From NCBI GenBank assembly GCA_039583875.1, contig CM077167.1, positions 150,491,010 through 150,555,009 on the forward strand: a DNA stretch of 64,000 bases. Reading direction: 5' to 3'. Under the pieces are notes generated by a model. The model was not told the DNA's origin. It did not search any database and saw nothing but the letters and a program-made list of their open reading frames with translations. Numbering within the stretch: the first letter of the stretch is position 1; every line of letters begins with the position of its first letter. Of this stretch, positions 1 through 10,885 are shown in pieces. Source of the stretch: Platanthera guangdongensis (lineage: Eukaryota; Streptophyta; Magnoliopsida; Asparagales; Orchidaceae). Made by a program: the position numbers and the translations under genes.

Positions 1-1
1 C

Positions 2-253
2 AAGGTAAACCCTAAGAGGTTAGGAAAGGCACTTCATATCCCCTCCGTCAACGCTAGCGAGGAAGAAGAACTCACCGACACGGACAGAGACAGTGATCTC
101 TTATGGTGTGGATACACTGAGGCTAAATATGGGTCTCCGAAAAGAAAATTCTTCAATCAAAGAGGAAAATTGCTAGTAGACATTGAAAAGAATGCCCTCA
201 TCTGCAAACCTGGATCACATGACACATCTCCAGGTTCATGTTTGAAGTCATGA
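2..253 (+). pseudogene. Fragment of third (env-like) ORF of element A
   Basis: Frame 2 is open from the window edge to a TGA at 251-253, giving 83 residues that are acidic in the middle (EEEEL, then DTDRD) and basic later (SPKRKFF). No domain is recognised. The position, upstream of the longer ORF at 361-1533 and far 3' of where pol should be, suggests the N-terminal part of the same third ORF that D and H carry. The frame changes between 253 and 361, so the gene is broken here. Assignment to the env-like ORF is inference. Confidence 0.35.
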
Positions 254-360
254 CCAGAATTATACTAAATAGAAAGACCTCATGGACCTCTCTCATCTAT
301 TAGAGAATAGTAGACTGTATATCCTCTCCAAATATTGGTAGAATCATTTCCTTATACCTA

Positions 361-1533
361 GTGAACATCTATCCTGACTCTTTCACACAGGAACAGGGGG
401 TGAAGATTCACTACCTGAAAATAATAGACATAAACACTTTGGATAGATTCTCTAGAGTCCTACCTATGAGCCAACCTATAGGAATAAAGGAATCCTCCAA
501 GGGTTCAAGGAAGAAACCCATTGAGGAAGAAATATCTTCCAGCCCTGAACCAGTACTTGGTTCATCCTCTCCAGTTGATGCTGGTATGCAGGTTGACCTA
601 TCCCTCAGTCAATCCTCTACCAACATTCAACTTCAGGATGCTGCTGTGCATATTGATAAAATCCATGCCAGCTCTAGGTCAGGAGAAATGTCTAAGAATG
701 ATGCTGAAGAAGGTAATGTTGAAAAAGATGGGGCAGACATGAATATTACAGATGAAGTTACAACAGTTGATGATAGGCCTACTGCAGAAGATAACTGGGA
801 GCCTCTTGAGACATTAGACACTTATCTTGATAAGTCCAGCATAGATAAAAATGCTCAGTCTGAGGGGGAGCATGATCAGATGGATGTGACAAACTTGGAT
901 CAAGTTGTCAATAAGATAGTTGAGTCTGCACCCACTATAGGTAAAACTCATTCCCTCTTAATTAATAGTGTTAAAACAGTTTTAGCTAAGCAAATGTTTT
1001 CTTCTATAGGTGTTGTAGTTGAGGGGGAGACTTCTCAGATCCCTGCTCAGGATGTTATACCTCCTCCTATGGACCATACTTCATCTACTCTCATCTCCAA
1101 GGAGGATTTTTTAAACCAAATTAAAGTACTCTTGGATAATCAGACTACAACCCTCAAGGTGTATGTTGATCAATCTATTGCAAATCTGAGTTATGAAATG
1201 TCTGCCAAAGTAAATGAAACTAAAGAAGAAATTTCACACTTGAGCAAACAGGTCATCACCTGGCTTGACAAGGCTGGAACTGTTGGACTCAAGCTGACCA
1301 CCCTCATGGAATCTTTGGACAGCCAAAAACTCACTACAGCTGACATACGATATGTAAAGAATTATTTGAGTACCATTGATGAGGTGATCAAGGGAGCAGC
1401 AGACCATGTTAATCAGCATGTCACCCAGGTTGGTCTCCACTCCAAGGAGCAGGCAATTCTCTTGAGGAATGAGTTGCTTGCTGACAATGAAAGAATACAC
1501 ACATCTATATCAAGCATGAAAGGGGGAGAGTAG
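361..1533 (+). pseudogene. Third (env-like) ORF of element A, central part
   Basis: Open for 390 residues, ending in a TAG directly after a GGGGGAGAG purine run. The first half is low-complexity and rich in Ser, Glu and Asp. Residues of roughly 235-390 look helical and coiled-coil-like, with regular Leu, Ile and Val spacing. There is no zinc knuckle and no protease, integrase or RT motif. Many Sirevirus-lineage copia elements carry an extra ORF between pol and the 3' LTR, often called env-like, and the place and texture fit this. Reading continues in another frame from about 1530, so the stop at 1531-1533 is probably the result of a frameshift. The product's function is unknown. Confidence 0.5.
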
Positions 1534-2132
1534 CCAACACCTCATTACTACAAAGGATAATATCTAAAGAAGGCAGAAAGGGGGAGAGTAGCCATGCTAA
1601 GGCAGCAACACTCATTGAAGATCAAGCCTTCAATGTAATTCAAGGCACCATGGTGGAACTACACCTACCCCTCTTGGATAGAAAGAGGCCAGAGGACCTA
1701 GACTTCCCTGCATAAGCTAGAATTGCACATGATGCACAACTTGTTGGCAAAAGAAAGAGAGAAGGAACTCAAATGGCTGAAGAGTTCATGGCCAAGAGGA
1801 GAGCTGAGAACATAGATGACCCAGACTATGAACAGCTAAGTGAGGCCTCTGAATAAATCATTATCAATGTCTGGATAAGCCATGGACAAATCTTGAAGAA
1901 CATTGATAGTGTATATCCATCTGAGGAATGAATAAAGCATTTAGAGAGAAATTCTCTAAGGGAAAGAATATTCAAGGAGAATCTGGTAAGGACGAGCAAC
2001 CCCAAGAAGATTCCTTCCAAATATATTCCAAAGTCATTCCTTTACTTCAAGAGACAAAGGAACAAAGTTGAAAACTTAAAGAAGACTGCTGCAACCAAGG
2101 ATGCTGGTGAAAGTTCTTCAAAGAATAACTGA
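1530..2132 (+). pseudogene. C-terminal part of third ORF of element A, frame-shifted and with stops
   Basis: Frame 0 reads as protein from about 1530 to a TGA at 2130-2132 with three internal stops (near 1713, 1853 and 1929). Coding character is seen in a basic, Glu-rich helical stretch (KRKREG, then AKRRAEN) followed by a Lys/Arg-rich tail ending near DAGESSSKNN. This frame is offset from 361-1533, so one indel near 1515-1530 separates them. I infer that it is the continuation of the same protein; nothing identifies a domain. Confidence 0.45.
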
Positions 2133-2617
2133 TAGAAGACTGCAAGACCTAAGCTTATTCAAAATTATTGTCTGATCTATGTCTTGTAATGATTATCAAC
2201 AGTATAAAAATTTCAAATCTTCATCAATGAAATCAACATGTGTTTATCCTGACTATATTAATGTGATAAATGTATATTTGTATTAGATAAACATACTATT
2301 CTTTAGTGAATATCCTGTTATCTCAAGTTTGATGTGTTGATTGGCTAAGATAATTATTAGGTTTATCTTGATCATAGTGTTTACTTTGTAAATGATTACC
2401 AAAGTTCTTGTTATTAATCATACCTTCACAATTTTCAATGATTGTTAATTCACCTATACCATTAATTTACCAATCATAGTGTTAAGCAATCTCATCTAGG
2501 GGGAGTTACCCTGTATTGGGATGGCTGGTTGTCATGATAATGTATCATTAGACCTATCATGATAATTTTTCTATGTTGATGCACTTTAGCATGGATGTGT
2601 GTTCTACCTTCTTCAAA

Positions 2618-2628
2618 TAGGGGGAGAT
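2618..2628 (+). other. Polypurine tract of element A
   Basis: The run AGGGGGAGAT directly precedes the TG of the LTR. The same run, GGGGAGAT, precedes the 3' LTR of D, and its complement follows the 3' LTR of H. This is the expected plus-strand primer of a copia element. Confidence 0.75.
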
Positions 2629-2780
2629 TGTTAGGAATTGTGCCCTACAATGTTTCTCAGGATTTGAAGTTGCATCACCATTCATGCTAAGAGGTTTAAT
2701 GTATTTGATGTGTGCTTTAGTTCATCAATGCAGGTAGTCCATGATTGGACAAGTAAAGAAAAATGAGTTGGGCAGTAAAC

Positions 2781-3770
2781 TCAAATTTCTTCAAGCTCAG
2801 CACAGAGTTCGTCGAAATCAGCTTGCTGATCGTCGAGCTCAACTCCGCATAAGCTTAAGAAATCAGGATACAAAATTCGTCGAACTTAGCTCGAAATTTG
2901 TCTAGCTCGGGTTACAGTTTGTCGAGCTCAGGCCAACGCTTGTCAAGCTGAAGCAAGAGAAAAAGTGTCCATGGAAAAAAGCACTGAGAGCACTGAGAAG
3001 ATCAAAGTTCGTCAAGCTTAGTTCACGGTTCGTTGAGCTCAGCTCAAAGCTTGTCAAGTTAAAGCCAGAAAATCTATCTAAGGCATAAGCATTGAGTCCG
3101 CTGAGAAGAATGCATAGAGACCTCTGAGACAGCTGAGACAGCTGGGAAGATAGCATTGAGACAACTGAAGACAACTGAGAAGATGGCATTGAGACAACTG
3201 AGAAGATGGCGTTGAGACAGCTGAGACATCTAAGAAGATGACGTTGAGATAGCTAAGACAGCAGAGACAAAAGTGAGCTGGAAACTTTCTAAGTCCAAAA
3301 GTGTTGAGTGAAGCAAGTTCACTCAACGCTTCTAAATAAAGCAAGAAGCGCTGAGACAGTCAAGAGGTAAACAGCTGAGAACAAAATTAGCAAGAAGGTT
3401 TCTAAGTCCAGAAGCATTGAGTGAAACAAGTTCACTCAATGCTTCCAATAAAGAAGAAAGCGCCGAAACAAAGAATTATCTCCGCTGATAAATGAAAAAT
3501 CACTGAGGCCGCTGAGACAAATCCGCTGAGATAGTTAAAGTGCAAAAACTGCTGAGACAGCAGATAAGAGTTAAGCACTGAGACAAAGGCTTGTCTCAGC
3601 TAATAATGAAAAACCGCTGAGACCACTGAGACTCCTAAGACAAAGCCAGGAAATTTCTAAGTCCAGAGGCACTGAGAGCCAAGGCTGATGGCATTGAGTG
3701 TCTCAACATCGCCCAACGCTTGATGAGATTCAGGAAAATTTTCTAAGTCCAGATGTTGATGACCACTACT
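2781..3770 (+). repeat. Promoter-upstream word cluster in LTR of A
   Basis: Two kinds of word alternate. The first is TTCGTCGAGCTCAG with variants in both orientations (2805-3060), the same word used by D, H and gypsy LTRs C, E and I. The second is a run of GAGACAGCTGAGAC, GCTGAGACCACTGAGAC and similar units (3090-3660), together with CACTCAACGCTT, which recurs in gypsy fragment K (34037). The cluster ends about 130 bp before the TATA box. Confidence 0.7.
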
Positions 3771-3902
3771 GACATCATCAAAGTCAAAACTGCAAGAAAG
3801 CTGCTACAGTGCCAAAAGATGTTTTGTCCCTTTCTGATGGAGTTGGCGCTCACCAATCCTTTATGGGCCCACATACTATGGTGTCGTTGATTCAAATCAA
3901 CG

Positions 3903-3912
3903 CATATAAAAG
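3903..3912 (+). promoter_or_regulatory. TATA box of LTR A
   Basis: CATATAAAAGGGG lies in the middle of the LTR, downstream of the word cluster and about 1.2 kb before the LTR end. That is the expected position of the U3/R boundary. The transcript leader would then contain the hairpin array at 4286-4800. Confidence 0.6.
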
Positions 3913-4285
3913 GGGAAATAGTAAAGGATTAGGGTTAACGAATCCAAGAAACAGAAAGAGAAACTGAAAGATGCGGCTGGACATTTACATCCGATCGAGC
4001 TTGAAAGCAGCAATCCAGCCAAGATATCCTGAAGGCAAGAAAGGATAGCTGAAGCTCTTCAAGCTCAGCAAGGGTGTTCTCTAAAGAACAGTTTAGCTGA
4101 TTCATCTCTCAGCAAGGTGGATGATACTCACCAGTACAACAGTAATAAGTGATAGTTGTGGAAGAAGGTTGATTCCTTCTACAGCAGGTGAGCTAGACTG
4201 AAATCTGCTAAGTCCAGCAAAGTTGACTCAGAGTTATTTCTCTGAGTCAGTAATTTTATTTTCCTCAACTCTGTATTTTATTCTT

Positions 4286-4800
4286 GTAGGATTCAGGTTT
4301 CCTGAATCTGAGTGTAGGGCACTTTGTACCTGAGCTGTAGGTGACAAATTTGTCACTGAGGTAGGTGCCTATAGGGGCACTGAGATAGGATCCAAGTGAG
4401 GATGTGAGTTGTAGGGCTTAATTGCCTGAGGTAGGATAGTGCTACTCTCTGAGTGTAGGGCCTTTGTTTTTGAGGTAGGTGACAAGCTTTTCAGTGAGCT
4501 GTAGGTGCCTGGAGGGGCACTGAGGTAGGTACCTGGAGGAGTACTGAGCTGTAGGAGTGCTGCAGCACTCTAAGAGTAGGGCCTTGTGCCTGAAGTTGTA
4601 GGGCAGAAAAACCTGAGATGTAGGCCTTAGAGATAAGGCTGAGGTAGGTGGCTTGCGGGTCACTGAGTGTAGGAGCATTGTAGTGCTCTGAGGTAGGATC
4701 CTTAGGGATCTGAGGTAGGGCTGTCCTCCCAGCCTGAGTGTAGGGCTTAACAGCCTGAGTTAGGTGGCCTGCTTACCACTAAGTGTAGTCCCTTGTGGCT
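4286..4800 (+). repeat. Array of about 20 non-identical short hairpins with constant linkers
   Basis: Units of 23-30 bp follow one another. The constant linker is TGAG plus 0-3 bases plus GTAG. Between linkers lies a short inverted repeat whose sequence differs from unit to unit: GATTCAGG/CCTGAATC at 4290-4308, GTGACAAA/TTTGTCAC at 4341-4356, GTGCC/GGCAC at 4365-4380, GAGTGCTG/CAGCACTC at 4555-4570, GCCTTA/TAAGGC at 4624-4639, GAGCA/TGCTC at 4673-4688, GATCC/GGATC at 4697-4710, GGCTG/CAGCC at 4719-4734, GGCT/AGCC at 4744-4755, GTGG/CCAC at 4764-4779. A few units are weak or degenerate. The array lies downstream of the TATA box, hence in the leader of the RNA. Confidence 0.85.
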
Positions 4801-5120
4801 GAGAAGTAAGTCTTAGAAGAGACTTGAAGATCCTGTGGGATTTGAGGTGTAAGATCTTAGGAACAGTTTGGAGAAGTTGTGCCGGGTCCAACAAATAAGC
4901 TTGGATAGGTGGAGAGGGAAAGTGGATATACCCAATTGGGGAACCACTATAAATTCTTTTGTTTGTTGTGTTTGCTTGTTTTTTTCCTTGATTGCAGAAC
5001 TTAAGGACAAGCTCTAGTTAGCATAATTTGAAAACAACAAAAGCTACATTAAAAGCTCAAAGACCTATTCCCACCCCCCTCTAGGTGATTAGCTAAACTA
5101 AAGTTAAATTACTTTCAACA

Positions 5121-5391
5121 CTCGGTATGGCCATCTGGCGATATCAGTACTGGCTGCCACGTATCCCACATATTCCTAATTTTTCGCATATCAGATCGGT
5201 CATGATAAACCGTGGACTGTCACTTGGCGACATCCACTATCTCCAGCGATAGTGACGGAAACTGCTCATTCGTGTGGAGATAGCGAGTTAACTGCTGATT
5301 CAACTATCTCTCGTTGGCGATACCCAATATCACCTGGCGATATCTCCTAAGCTCATCTGTTCTGACCCGAATCAACACCCAAATGTCATTA
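5121..5391 (-). repeat. 3' LTR of element B, left piece
   Basis: It aligns over its whole length with 33276-33540 of the intact LTR of B, including several TATCGCC/GGCGATA inverted words. It is cut on the left by A and on the right by Harbinger M, whose TTA target duplication is 5389-5391. Confidence 0.85.
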
Positions 5392-5416
5392 GGCTTTGTT
5401 CGTTAAGCGGGAATTG
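5392..5416 (+). repeat. Left terminal inverted repeat of Harbinger M
   Basis: It begins GGCTTTGTTCGTTAAGCGGG and matches the reverse complement of the right end (which begins GGCTCCATTCGTTAAGCGGG) with three mismatches in the first 25 bases. Further GGAATTGG/CCAATTCC inverted repeats lie just inside both ends. Confidence 0.9.
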
Positions 5417-5571
5417 GGCCTTTGGAATTGGTATTCATTTACCAATTCCAATTTTATGTATTCGTTACATCAAAACATTCCGTGGGAATCAGAAATAACG
5501 ATAAATCGGGTGGGAATTGCATATCAAACTCATCCCGCAACATCATTTCCGACCTCGCTAGGTCAGAAATT

Positions 5572-5942
5572 GCGATTCCGATCCCGCTCCTCTTCCTTCT
5601 CCCATTGTTGGATATCGTTGCCGCTCGCGTTCCTTCTCCCATCGCCGGATCTCACTCCTCTTCCTTCTCCCGTCGCTGGATATCGCTGCCACTCGCGGAT
5701 CCTTCTCCCGTCGCCGGATCCCGTTCTTTCTCGCGTCGCGGTCGCTCGCGTTCCTACTCCCATCGCCGGATCCTCCGGCCGGTAACTTCTTCTTCTTCTG
5801 TTGCTGCTTTTACATGACTGCTTTCAGTATGGTTTTAGATGATTGCTGCTTTCAGTATGGTTATTAGATAACTGTTGCTTTCAGTATGGTTATTAGATGG
5901 CTGCTGCTCTCAGTATGTTTATTAGATGATTGCTTTCAGTTT
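5572..5942 (+). repeat. Two degenerate tandem repeat blocks in the 5' region of M
   Basis: 5572-5785 is a GC-rich block repeating CTTCTCCCATCGCCGGAT-like units, which gives Ser/Arg-rich spurious ORFs on both strands. 5820-5942 repeats a 30-36 bp unit containing CTTTCAGTATGGTTATTAGA about four times. Between 5943 and 6456 I see no coding sequence; it may be an untranslated leader or intron. Confidence 0.6.
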
Positions 5943-6456
5943 TTCAAATGTATTTGATTTAAATAGATGACTTTTTAATATGTTGTTTTTTCTAAATAAT
6001 TTGATTAGTGAAATACATGAGTTTAACCAAAATTTTATGAGAGCCTTGTATTTGCTACATACTTGAATGGGTAAATCATCACCAAAAATGTTTACGAGTG
6101 GGTATTGAATTATATTTCTTACCTTGATGTTCAGTTGTTCGGATGAGCGAAATCATATACTTGTTATACTCCTTGTTGGTCGACCACCATTAAGTTTCTC
6201 CTCCACTGTTTATTTTAGTTGGCTTCTTGATTGGTGTATGTTGCTTGGACTTGAGCTATTTTTTGGGGCCGCTATTAAGAGGCTTTTGTTGGTGATACCT
6301 AATATTTCTTTTTGGTTGCCCTTGAAATCTCTTTTGAGTTGTCTTTGTTATTAACAATTTGTCGATTTACGGTGAAGTTTTCCCTACTATGGATGTTCAT
6401 GCCATTCAAAAGCTTCTACTGTAGTGAACTGTAATTACTTGTTCGTTTGTATGTAG

Positions 6457-7192
6457 ATGAATGAATTATAAAGACGTCGTAGACGTAGGAGAGCACCAGC
6501 GGCAGCAGCTCTTGCTGCGGCCTATGTTGTTTTGATGAAACCCAAGATTGGAAGGGATCTTGAAGAGGCCGATGCCAAAACAATTTTAAGAAGGACGTTG
6601 TTTGCCCGGTTACATAGTGGGACAGATATCAATTGTTTTAATCAGCTTCGAATGAACAAAAACTCCTTTGAAACTCTATGCTCCATATTAGTTGCGAGAG
6701 GATTACTAAGTGACACAAGAAATGTTTCAGTGAAAGAGTCTATTAGCATTTTTTATATATTTTAGCTCATAAAAAAAATTTTGAGCGGTTGGTGGAATGT
6801 TATTACGTTCAATTGATACAGTTAGCAGACATTTCAGCGTGGTGTTAAGGGCAATTCTAAAGTTAGCCCCTGATTTTATCAAGCTCCCGGCTGCGTCAAC
6901 AACACCAAGATGGCGTAATTTCCCCGTGATAATTTTATCTCTTACATACAAGTCTTGTGTATGTTATCTGCTTATTCAATATTAATACCTAATTACATAA
7001 TGTATAGGATTGCATTGGCGCCATAGATGGGACTCATATTTAAGTAACAGTTCCAATCAAAGATCAAGATTGATATCGAAATAGGAAGCAAGCGATTACA
7101 ACAAACGTAATGGGTGCATGTGACTCAAACATAAAATTTATTTATGTATTACCTGGCTGGGAGGGTTCATCTTCAGACTCCAGAGTGTTGCG
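6457..7192 (+). pseudogene. Harbinger transposase (HARBI1-like), N-terminal half
   Basis: This would be the DDE nuclease that cuts and joins M ends. An ATG at 6457 follows a possible acceptor (TATGTAG) and is followed by a TAA at 6469, then a basic run (RRRRRRR) and the conserved block around CFNQLRMNK, LCSILVARGLL and TRNVSVKE (6532-6750). An indel near 6755 is followed, in another frame, by RSIDTVSRHFSVVLRAILKL (6806 on). A possible intron ends at 7007. The block CIGAIDGTHI, with the first catalytic Asp, lies at 7011-7040 with a stop directly after it and another near 7072. The gene is then cut by D inside SDSRVLRNA at a TTGCG duplication. Confidence 0.88.
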
Positions 7193-8725
7193 TGTTGGAA
7201 CACCCTATTACTAATTAGGGTAAGGATCACTATGTCTCTAGGAAACCAATGTTTGACCTCCTGTATAGCTCAAAAGGTCCATTAGAATTGAGTCTAAGGG
7301 TTAGAAGTCTAAGTTTGGAAGCTGCCCTCAAGACCAAGCCTTTTTCAGTTTGAGACTAAGTCATATCGTCGAGATCAGCACGACGATTCGTCGAACTCCG
7401 GTCGACGATCGTCTAGCTCAACTTCGACAGATCGTCGAACTCCATTCGACGATCGCTGAGCTCAACTTCCTCATATCGTCGAACTCCATTCGACGATCGG
7501 TGAGCTCAGTTCGATGATCTTGACTCAGCTTTGGATCTCTATCTCTGAGCTCAGTTCGACGATCTTTGAGCTCAGATCGACGATATTTTGCTGCTGTATA
7601 AGTCCATATCGCTGAGCTCAGTTCGACGATAGCAGAGCTCAGTTCGACGTTTTCAGATAACTTCAAGGATGTTTCTAGATTCAAATTCAAATCAGTTAAG
7701 GAGTTATTCTGCAATTAATTCAGAAGATTTTCTAGCCGTTTTCATTTATTTCTGGACCAAGTTTCAAGGGATTTTCAAGGAATATTTCTATGGACTTTCC
7801 TCCAGAAGACATTTTGCAATTAAGGATGCAATTAATGCAGGCCAACGGCTATTCTTGACAGAGGATGTTTTTCTATTCAGTACCAGAGAATAAAAGAGAA
7901 GAATTTTTGAATCTCTCACACAGATACACAGACAGACAGAAAGACAGACATCAGTAATCTTCAGAACAAGAACAGAATATTCTCTGTCTCAAAGAATTCT
8001 CAAGAACACACATCCAAGGAGATCAAATTTTCTAAAATCTTCAGATCTCTCTTGTCTCAAGTGTTCCAGGCCAACATCTTTCAAGACTCCAGACACCTAA
8101 CATTTTAGCTGTTGCTGAAATCATCTTTTGCTGGAGCTCAACTTCTGAAGGCCTATCACCCTACAGCAAAGCTTCTTTACCTGAAGATCTCAAGGACTCA
8201 GGGGGAGCTTTGACACCATCAATCCACATAGTCTTCTCACCTGCTTTGAGAAAGAGAAGACTTCCATCACTCTCTCACCCCCATCTCTGTAAAGGGTTTC
8301 TCAAACTCCCTTCAAAAGTTTGAGCTTGGTTTTTGAGCACCTTATCAAAAGCTCATTGGTGGCAAGACACCTGATCAAAAAATCTGATTTGGTTTTTGAG
8401 CACCTTATCAAAAGCTCATTGGTGCCCAGGACACCTGATCAACTCATCCTGCAGTGGATTCCTACCTAGGGTGGTAGAAGAGTGGATGTACCCAAGTTTA
8501 GGGGAACCACTATATTTCCTTGTGTCATCTGGTTTTGCTTGTCTTTATTTTTGTTTCTTGCTGTGATTGTTCTGTGTTTAGCTTATGATTAGTTTAGCTC
8601 TGTGATAAAATTTATTAACTGCTTCCCTGCTCTCTCACATTACAACAATTGTTGTAAAAAGTTTTCAAGCACCATATACTCTATTCACCCCCCTCTAGAG
8701 TATATCAGATCTAGCTGCACTTTCA
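7193..8725 (+). repeat. 5' LTR of element D
   Basis: It starts TGTTGGAACACC and ends GCACTTTCA. It holds a palindromic word cluster (7378-7655), a TATA-like GAATAAAAG near 7888, then a leader with repeated hairpins of the type GAGC/GCTC and GGTG/CACC (8325-8440). Confidence 0.93.
7378..7655 (+). repeat. Palindromic TCGTCGA word cluster in LTR D
   Basis: About ten inverted words of the form ATCGTCGAACTCC then ATTCGACGATCG, or GAGCTCAGTTCGACGAT, follow one another. The second copy is at 17945-18230. Several can fold as stems TCGTCGAA/TTCGACGA with loops of about 5 nt. Confidence 0.85.
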
Positions 8726-8727
8726 AT

Positions 8728-8739
8728 TGGTATCAAAGC
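8728..8739 (+). other. Primer binding site of element D
   Basis: TGGTATCAAAGC, two bases after the LTR, matches the plant initiator-Met tRNA primer (TGGTATCAGAGC) with one change. Confidence 0.85.
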
Positions 8740-8856
8740 GAGGTTGGTTAAACATACCACACTTTGGTGGTTGCACAGGCTAACACCTGAACCCAAGGAT
8801 TCCTAGTTAGATCTGTTTTCTTTTGAATTTAGTATTAGATTTTGTGTTCACAAATC

Positions 8857-10875
8857 ATGGCCCAAAACAAAGATTATGCTAGAACCAGACCTCCAGTGTG
8901 CAATCTATCCAAGTTTGCACTTTGGAAAGCAAGGATCAGACTATACATGAATTCTATTGACGAGGATATTTTTAACTCTGTTTTGACAGTGTGTCCAAGA
9001 CCTCCAGAGAACTCAAGTACAAATGCTGTTCCACCTCCATCAGGAATAGATGCTGACATCAAGAAAGGGAATATAGCTGATGCCAAGGCTATGAACATCT
9101 TAGCCCAGACAATGTCTGATGACATATTTCAAAAGGTGGCTGAATGCAATTCAGTAAAGGAAATTTGGGACAAACTCTCTGAAATAGTCTCAGGCTCAGC
9201 TGATGAGAGAAAGGATACGAGATCCCACCTCATATCTCAATATGAGAATTTCAAGAAGGGAGAAACTGAGTCAGTGGGAGATATGTACAACAGGCTCAGT
9301 CTAATAGTCAGTGAACTCAGGACATTGGATAAAGAGATCTCACTAACTGAACTCAATGACAAAATTCTAATGTGCTTCCCAAGCACTTGGGATTCAAGAA
9401 TCTGGCCAATCAAGGATGCCAGAAGTTTGAATGAGATCACCACAGAAGCTCTATTGGGTAAGCTCAAATCTTATGAGCTACTCATCAAGAATAGAGAAGA
9501 AGAACAGAAGGCTGCCTCACCAGCCACAAGAAAAGAGAAGACCATAGCCTTCAAGGCAACTGAAGATCAGCCTGAAGACAAAGTCACAGGCAATGATGAA
9601 CTGCTCAGTCTGTTGGCCAAAAGATTTTACAAGATGGCCAGAAAGGACTTCAGAAGGAGATCATACAAGGAGCATGATAAGCCAAGGTATGATAAGTCAA
9701 GTAATAATAAAGAGATTGTTTGCTTTGGTTGCAGGAAACCAGGGCACATAGTTCCTGACTGTCCAGAAAACAAAAACAAGGACAAAAGGGACAAGAAAGA
9801 AAGAAGAAAGGAGAAAGACTCCAAGAGGAATGTCAATGGCAAACCCTCATAAAGCAAAAACAAACGTACAAGAAAGGGGTTTGTTGCTGAATCCTGGAGT
9901 GAGACTGAAGAGGAGTCAGAAGCCTCATCCAGCTCCAGTGATGATGAGGATGATGCAGAAGAGAAAGAGTTCTGCATGATGGCAATCAATGCCTCACAAC
10001 ATAATTCAGAAGAAGAGGAGTTAGAGTCAGACTCAGAGACTCAACCTGAAGAAGATCAGGTAATTAGTTCTTTTGATTTTAATTCAGAGGACTTTAAATC
10101 TGAATTTAAAGCATTGTGTTTAGACCTGCTAAAATCTGATAAAGAAATTATCTCTCTCAGAAATCATTTATCTGAACATAATACTTTAAAGTCAGAAAAC
10201 CTCAAACTCTCTCAGGAGTTGGAGTGCTGTAGGGAGCAGATAGCTTCACTGAAAAGTGAGCTATCTGAGGCCAAGAAGCTTGAAGAATCCCTTAATGGGA
10301 GAAGCATCAAGCTGATGGACATCACAAGCACAGTGAACTCCAGATTTAATAGTACACTGGGCTTGGGTGCTTCATCCAGCCAACCCATAGTTCTAACAAC
10401 TCCAATGAAATTCATTTTTGATAAAGGAAAGGGAGTTGTAGAGGTAGCTATGAAAAATTCTGATCTGCCCAAGGAAACCAGGTCCCAGCAGAAATCGTCG
10501 AACGTAGATCGACGATCGCCGAACGCAGATCGACGATCTCAGGCAAAATCGTCAAACTCAGGTCGACGATCTCAAGTTTCTGAACTCTGCTATAGTCGAC
10601 CGTCGAACGGAGCTCGACGATCTGACCCAAGATCGTCGAACGCAGCTCCAAGATCGTCGAACAGAGGTCAGAACTCTGGAAATTTTTTCAAGGGCAAATC
10701 AAAATCCAATTCTAAGGGTCCTTCATCCCAAATCTTTAACCCTTATACTGAATGGATTATACCTCCAAGGAGATATCATCCTGAAGGATATAAGAGTCAA
10801 CCTGGGATGTCTTTTATTTCAGAATTTAAAGGTTATCAACCTAGGCACAAGGTAAACTGGGTCAAAAACAAATGA
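8857..10875 (+). pseudogene. Gag of copia element D
   Basis: Structural protein that would form the particle and bind RNA. ATG 8857 follows the leader. Residues 1-220 form a UBN2-type copia gag domain; a CCHC zinc knuckle (CFGCRKPGHIVPDC) starts at about residue 289 and is followed by a Lys-rich tail. One in-frame TAA at 9850-9852 splits the frame; downstream the same frame continues through an acidic stretch, a coiled coil (about 10130-10290) and a Ser/Arg-rich segment (10494-10660) encoded by the palindromic TCGTCGA words, read as SSN-x-x-RRS. It ends at TGA 10873-10875 after the conserved NWVKNK. H encodes the same C-terminus. Confidence 0.9.
10494..10660 (+). repeat. Palindromic TCGTCGA words inside gag of D
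   Basis: The LTR words recur within coding sequence: ATCGTCGAACG, TAGATCGACGATCG, AACGCAGATCGACGATCT and so on, about ten copies. They encode repeated SSN and RRS peptides. H has the homologous block at 63815-64000. Confidence 0.85.
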
Positions 10876-10885
10876 ATTATCTTAT

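Larger units (their letters stand above)
1..5120 (+). mobile_element. Element A: 3' part of a Sirevirus-like Ty1/copia retrotransposon
   Basis: The window opens inside the internal region of this element. It holds a decayed third ORF (2-2132), a purine-rich tract (2618-2628) and a 2.49 kb LTR that begins TGTTAGGAATTG and ends TTTCAACA. Pol and the 5' LTR lie outside the window. A is inserted in the left LTR of element B: the five bases after its end (CTCGG, 5121-5125) align with CTGGG in the intact B LTR (33276-33280), and homology to that LTR continues to the right. A copia assignment rests on layout (late ORF, GGGGAGATTG purine tract, TG/CA LTR ends), because no RT is visible. Confidence 0.8.
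2629..5120 (+). repeat. 3' LTR of element A (2.49 kb)
   Basis: It starts TGTTAGG and ends CAACA. Layout: about 150 bp of unique sequence, a 1 kb cluster of inverted words (2781-3770), a TATA box (3905), then a leader containing an array of about 20 short hairpins (4286-4800), and a C-rich end (cacccccctctag near 5075) also seen before the LTR ends of D and H. The partner LTR is outside the window, so age cannot be estimated. Confidence 0.75.

Noticed and set aside
4286..4800. Regular constant/variable alternation resembling a CRISPR array
   Set aside because: The variable parts are themselves inverted repeats, the period is only 23-30 bp, and the array lies inside a plant LTR. It is reported as a hairpin array instead.
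5396..5817. Ser/Arg-rich ORFs near the left end of Harbinger M on both strands
   Set aside because: Produced by a degenerate GC-rich tandem repeat; open on several frames at once and not conserved in M-type genes.
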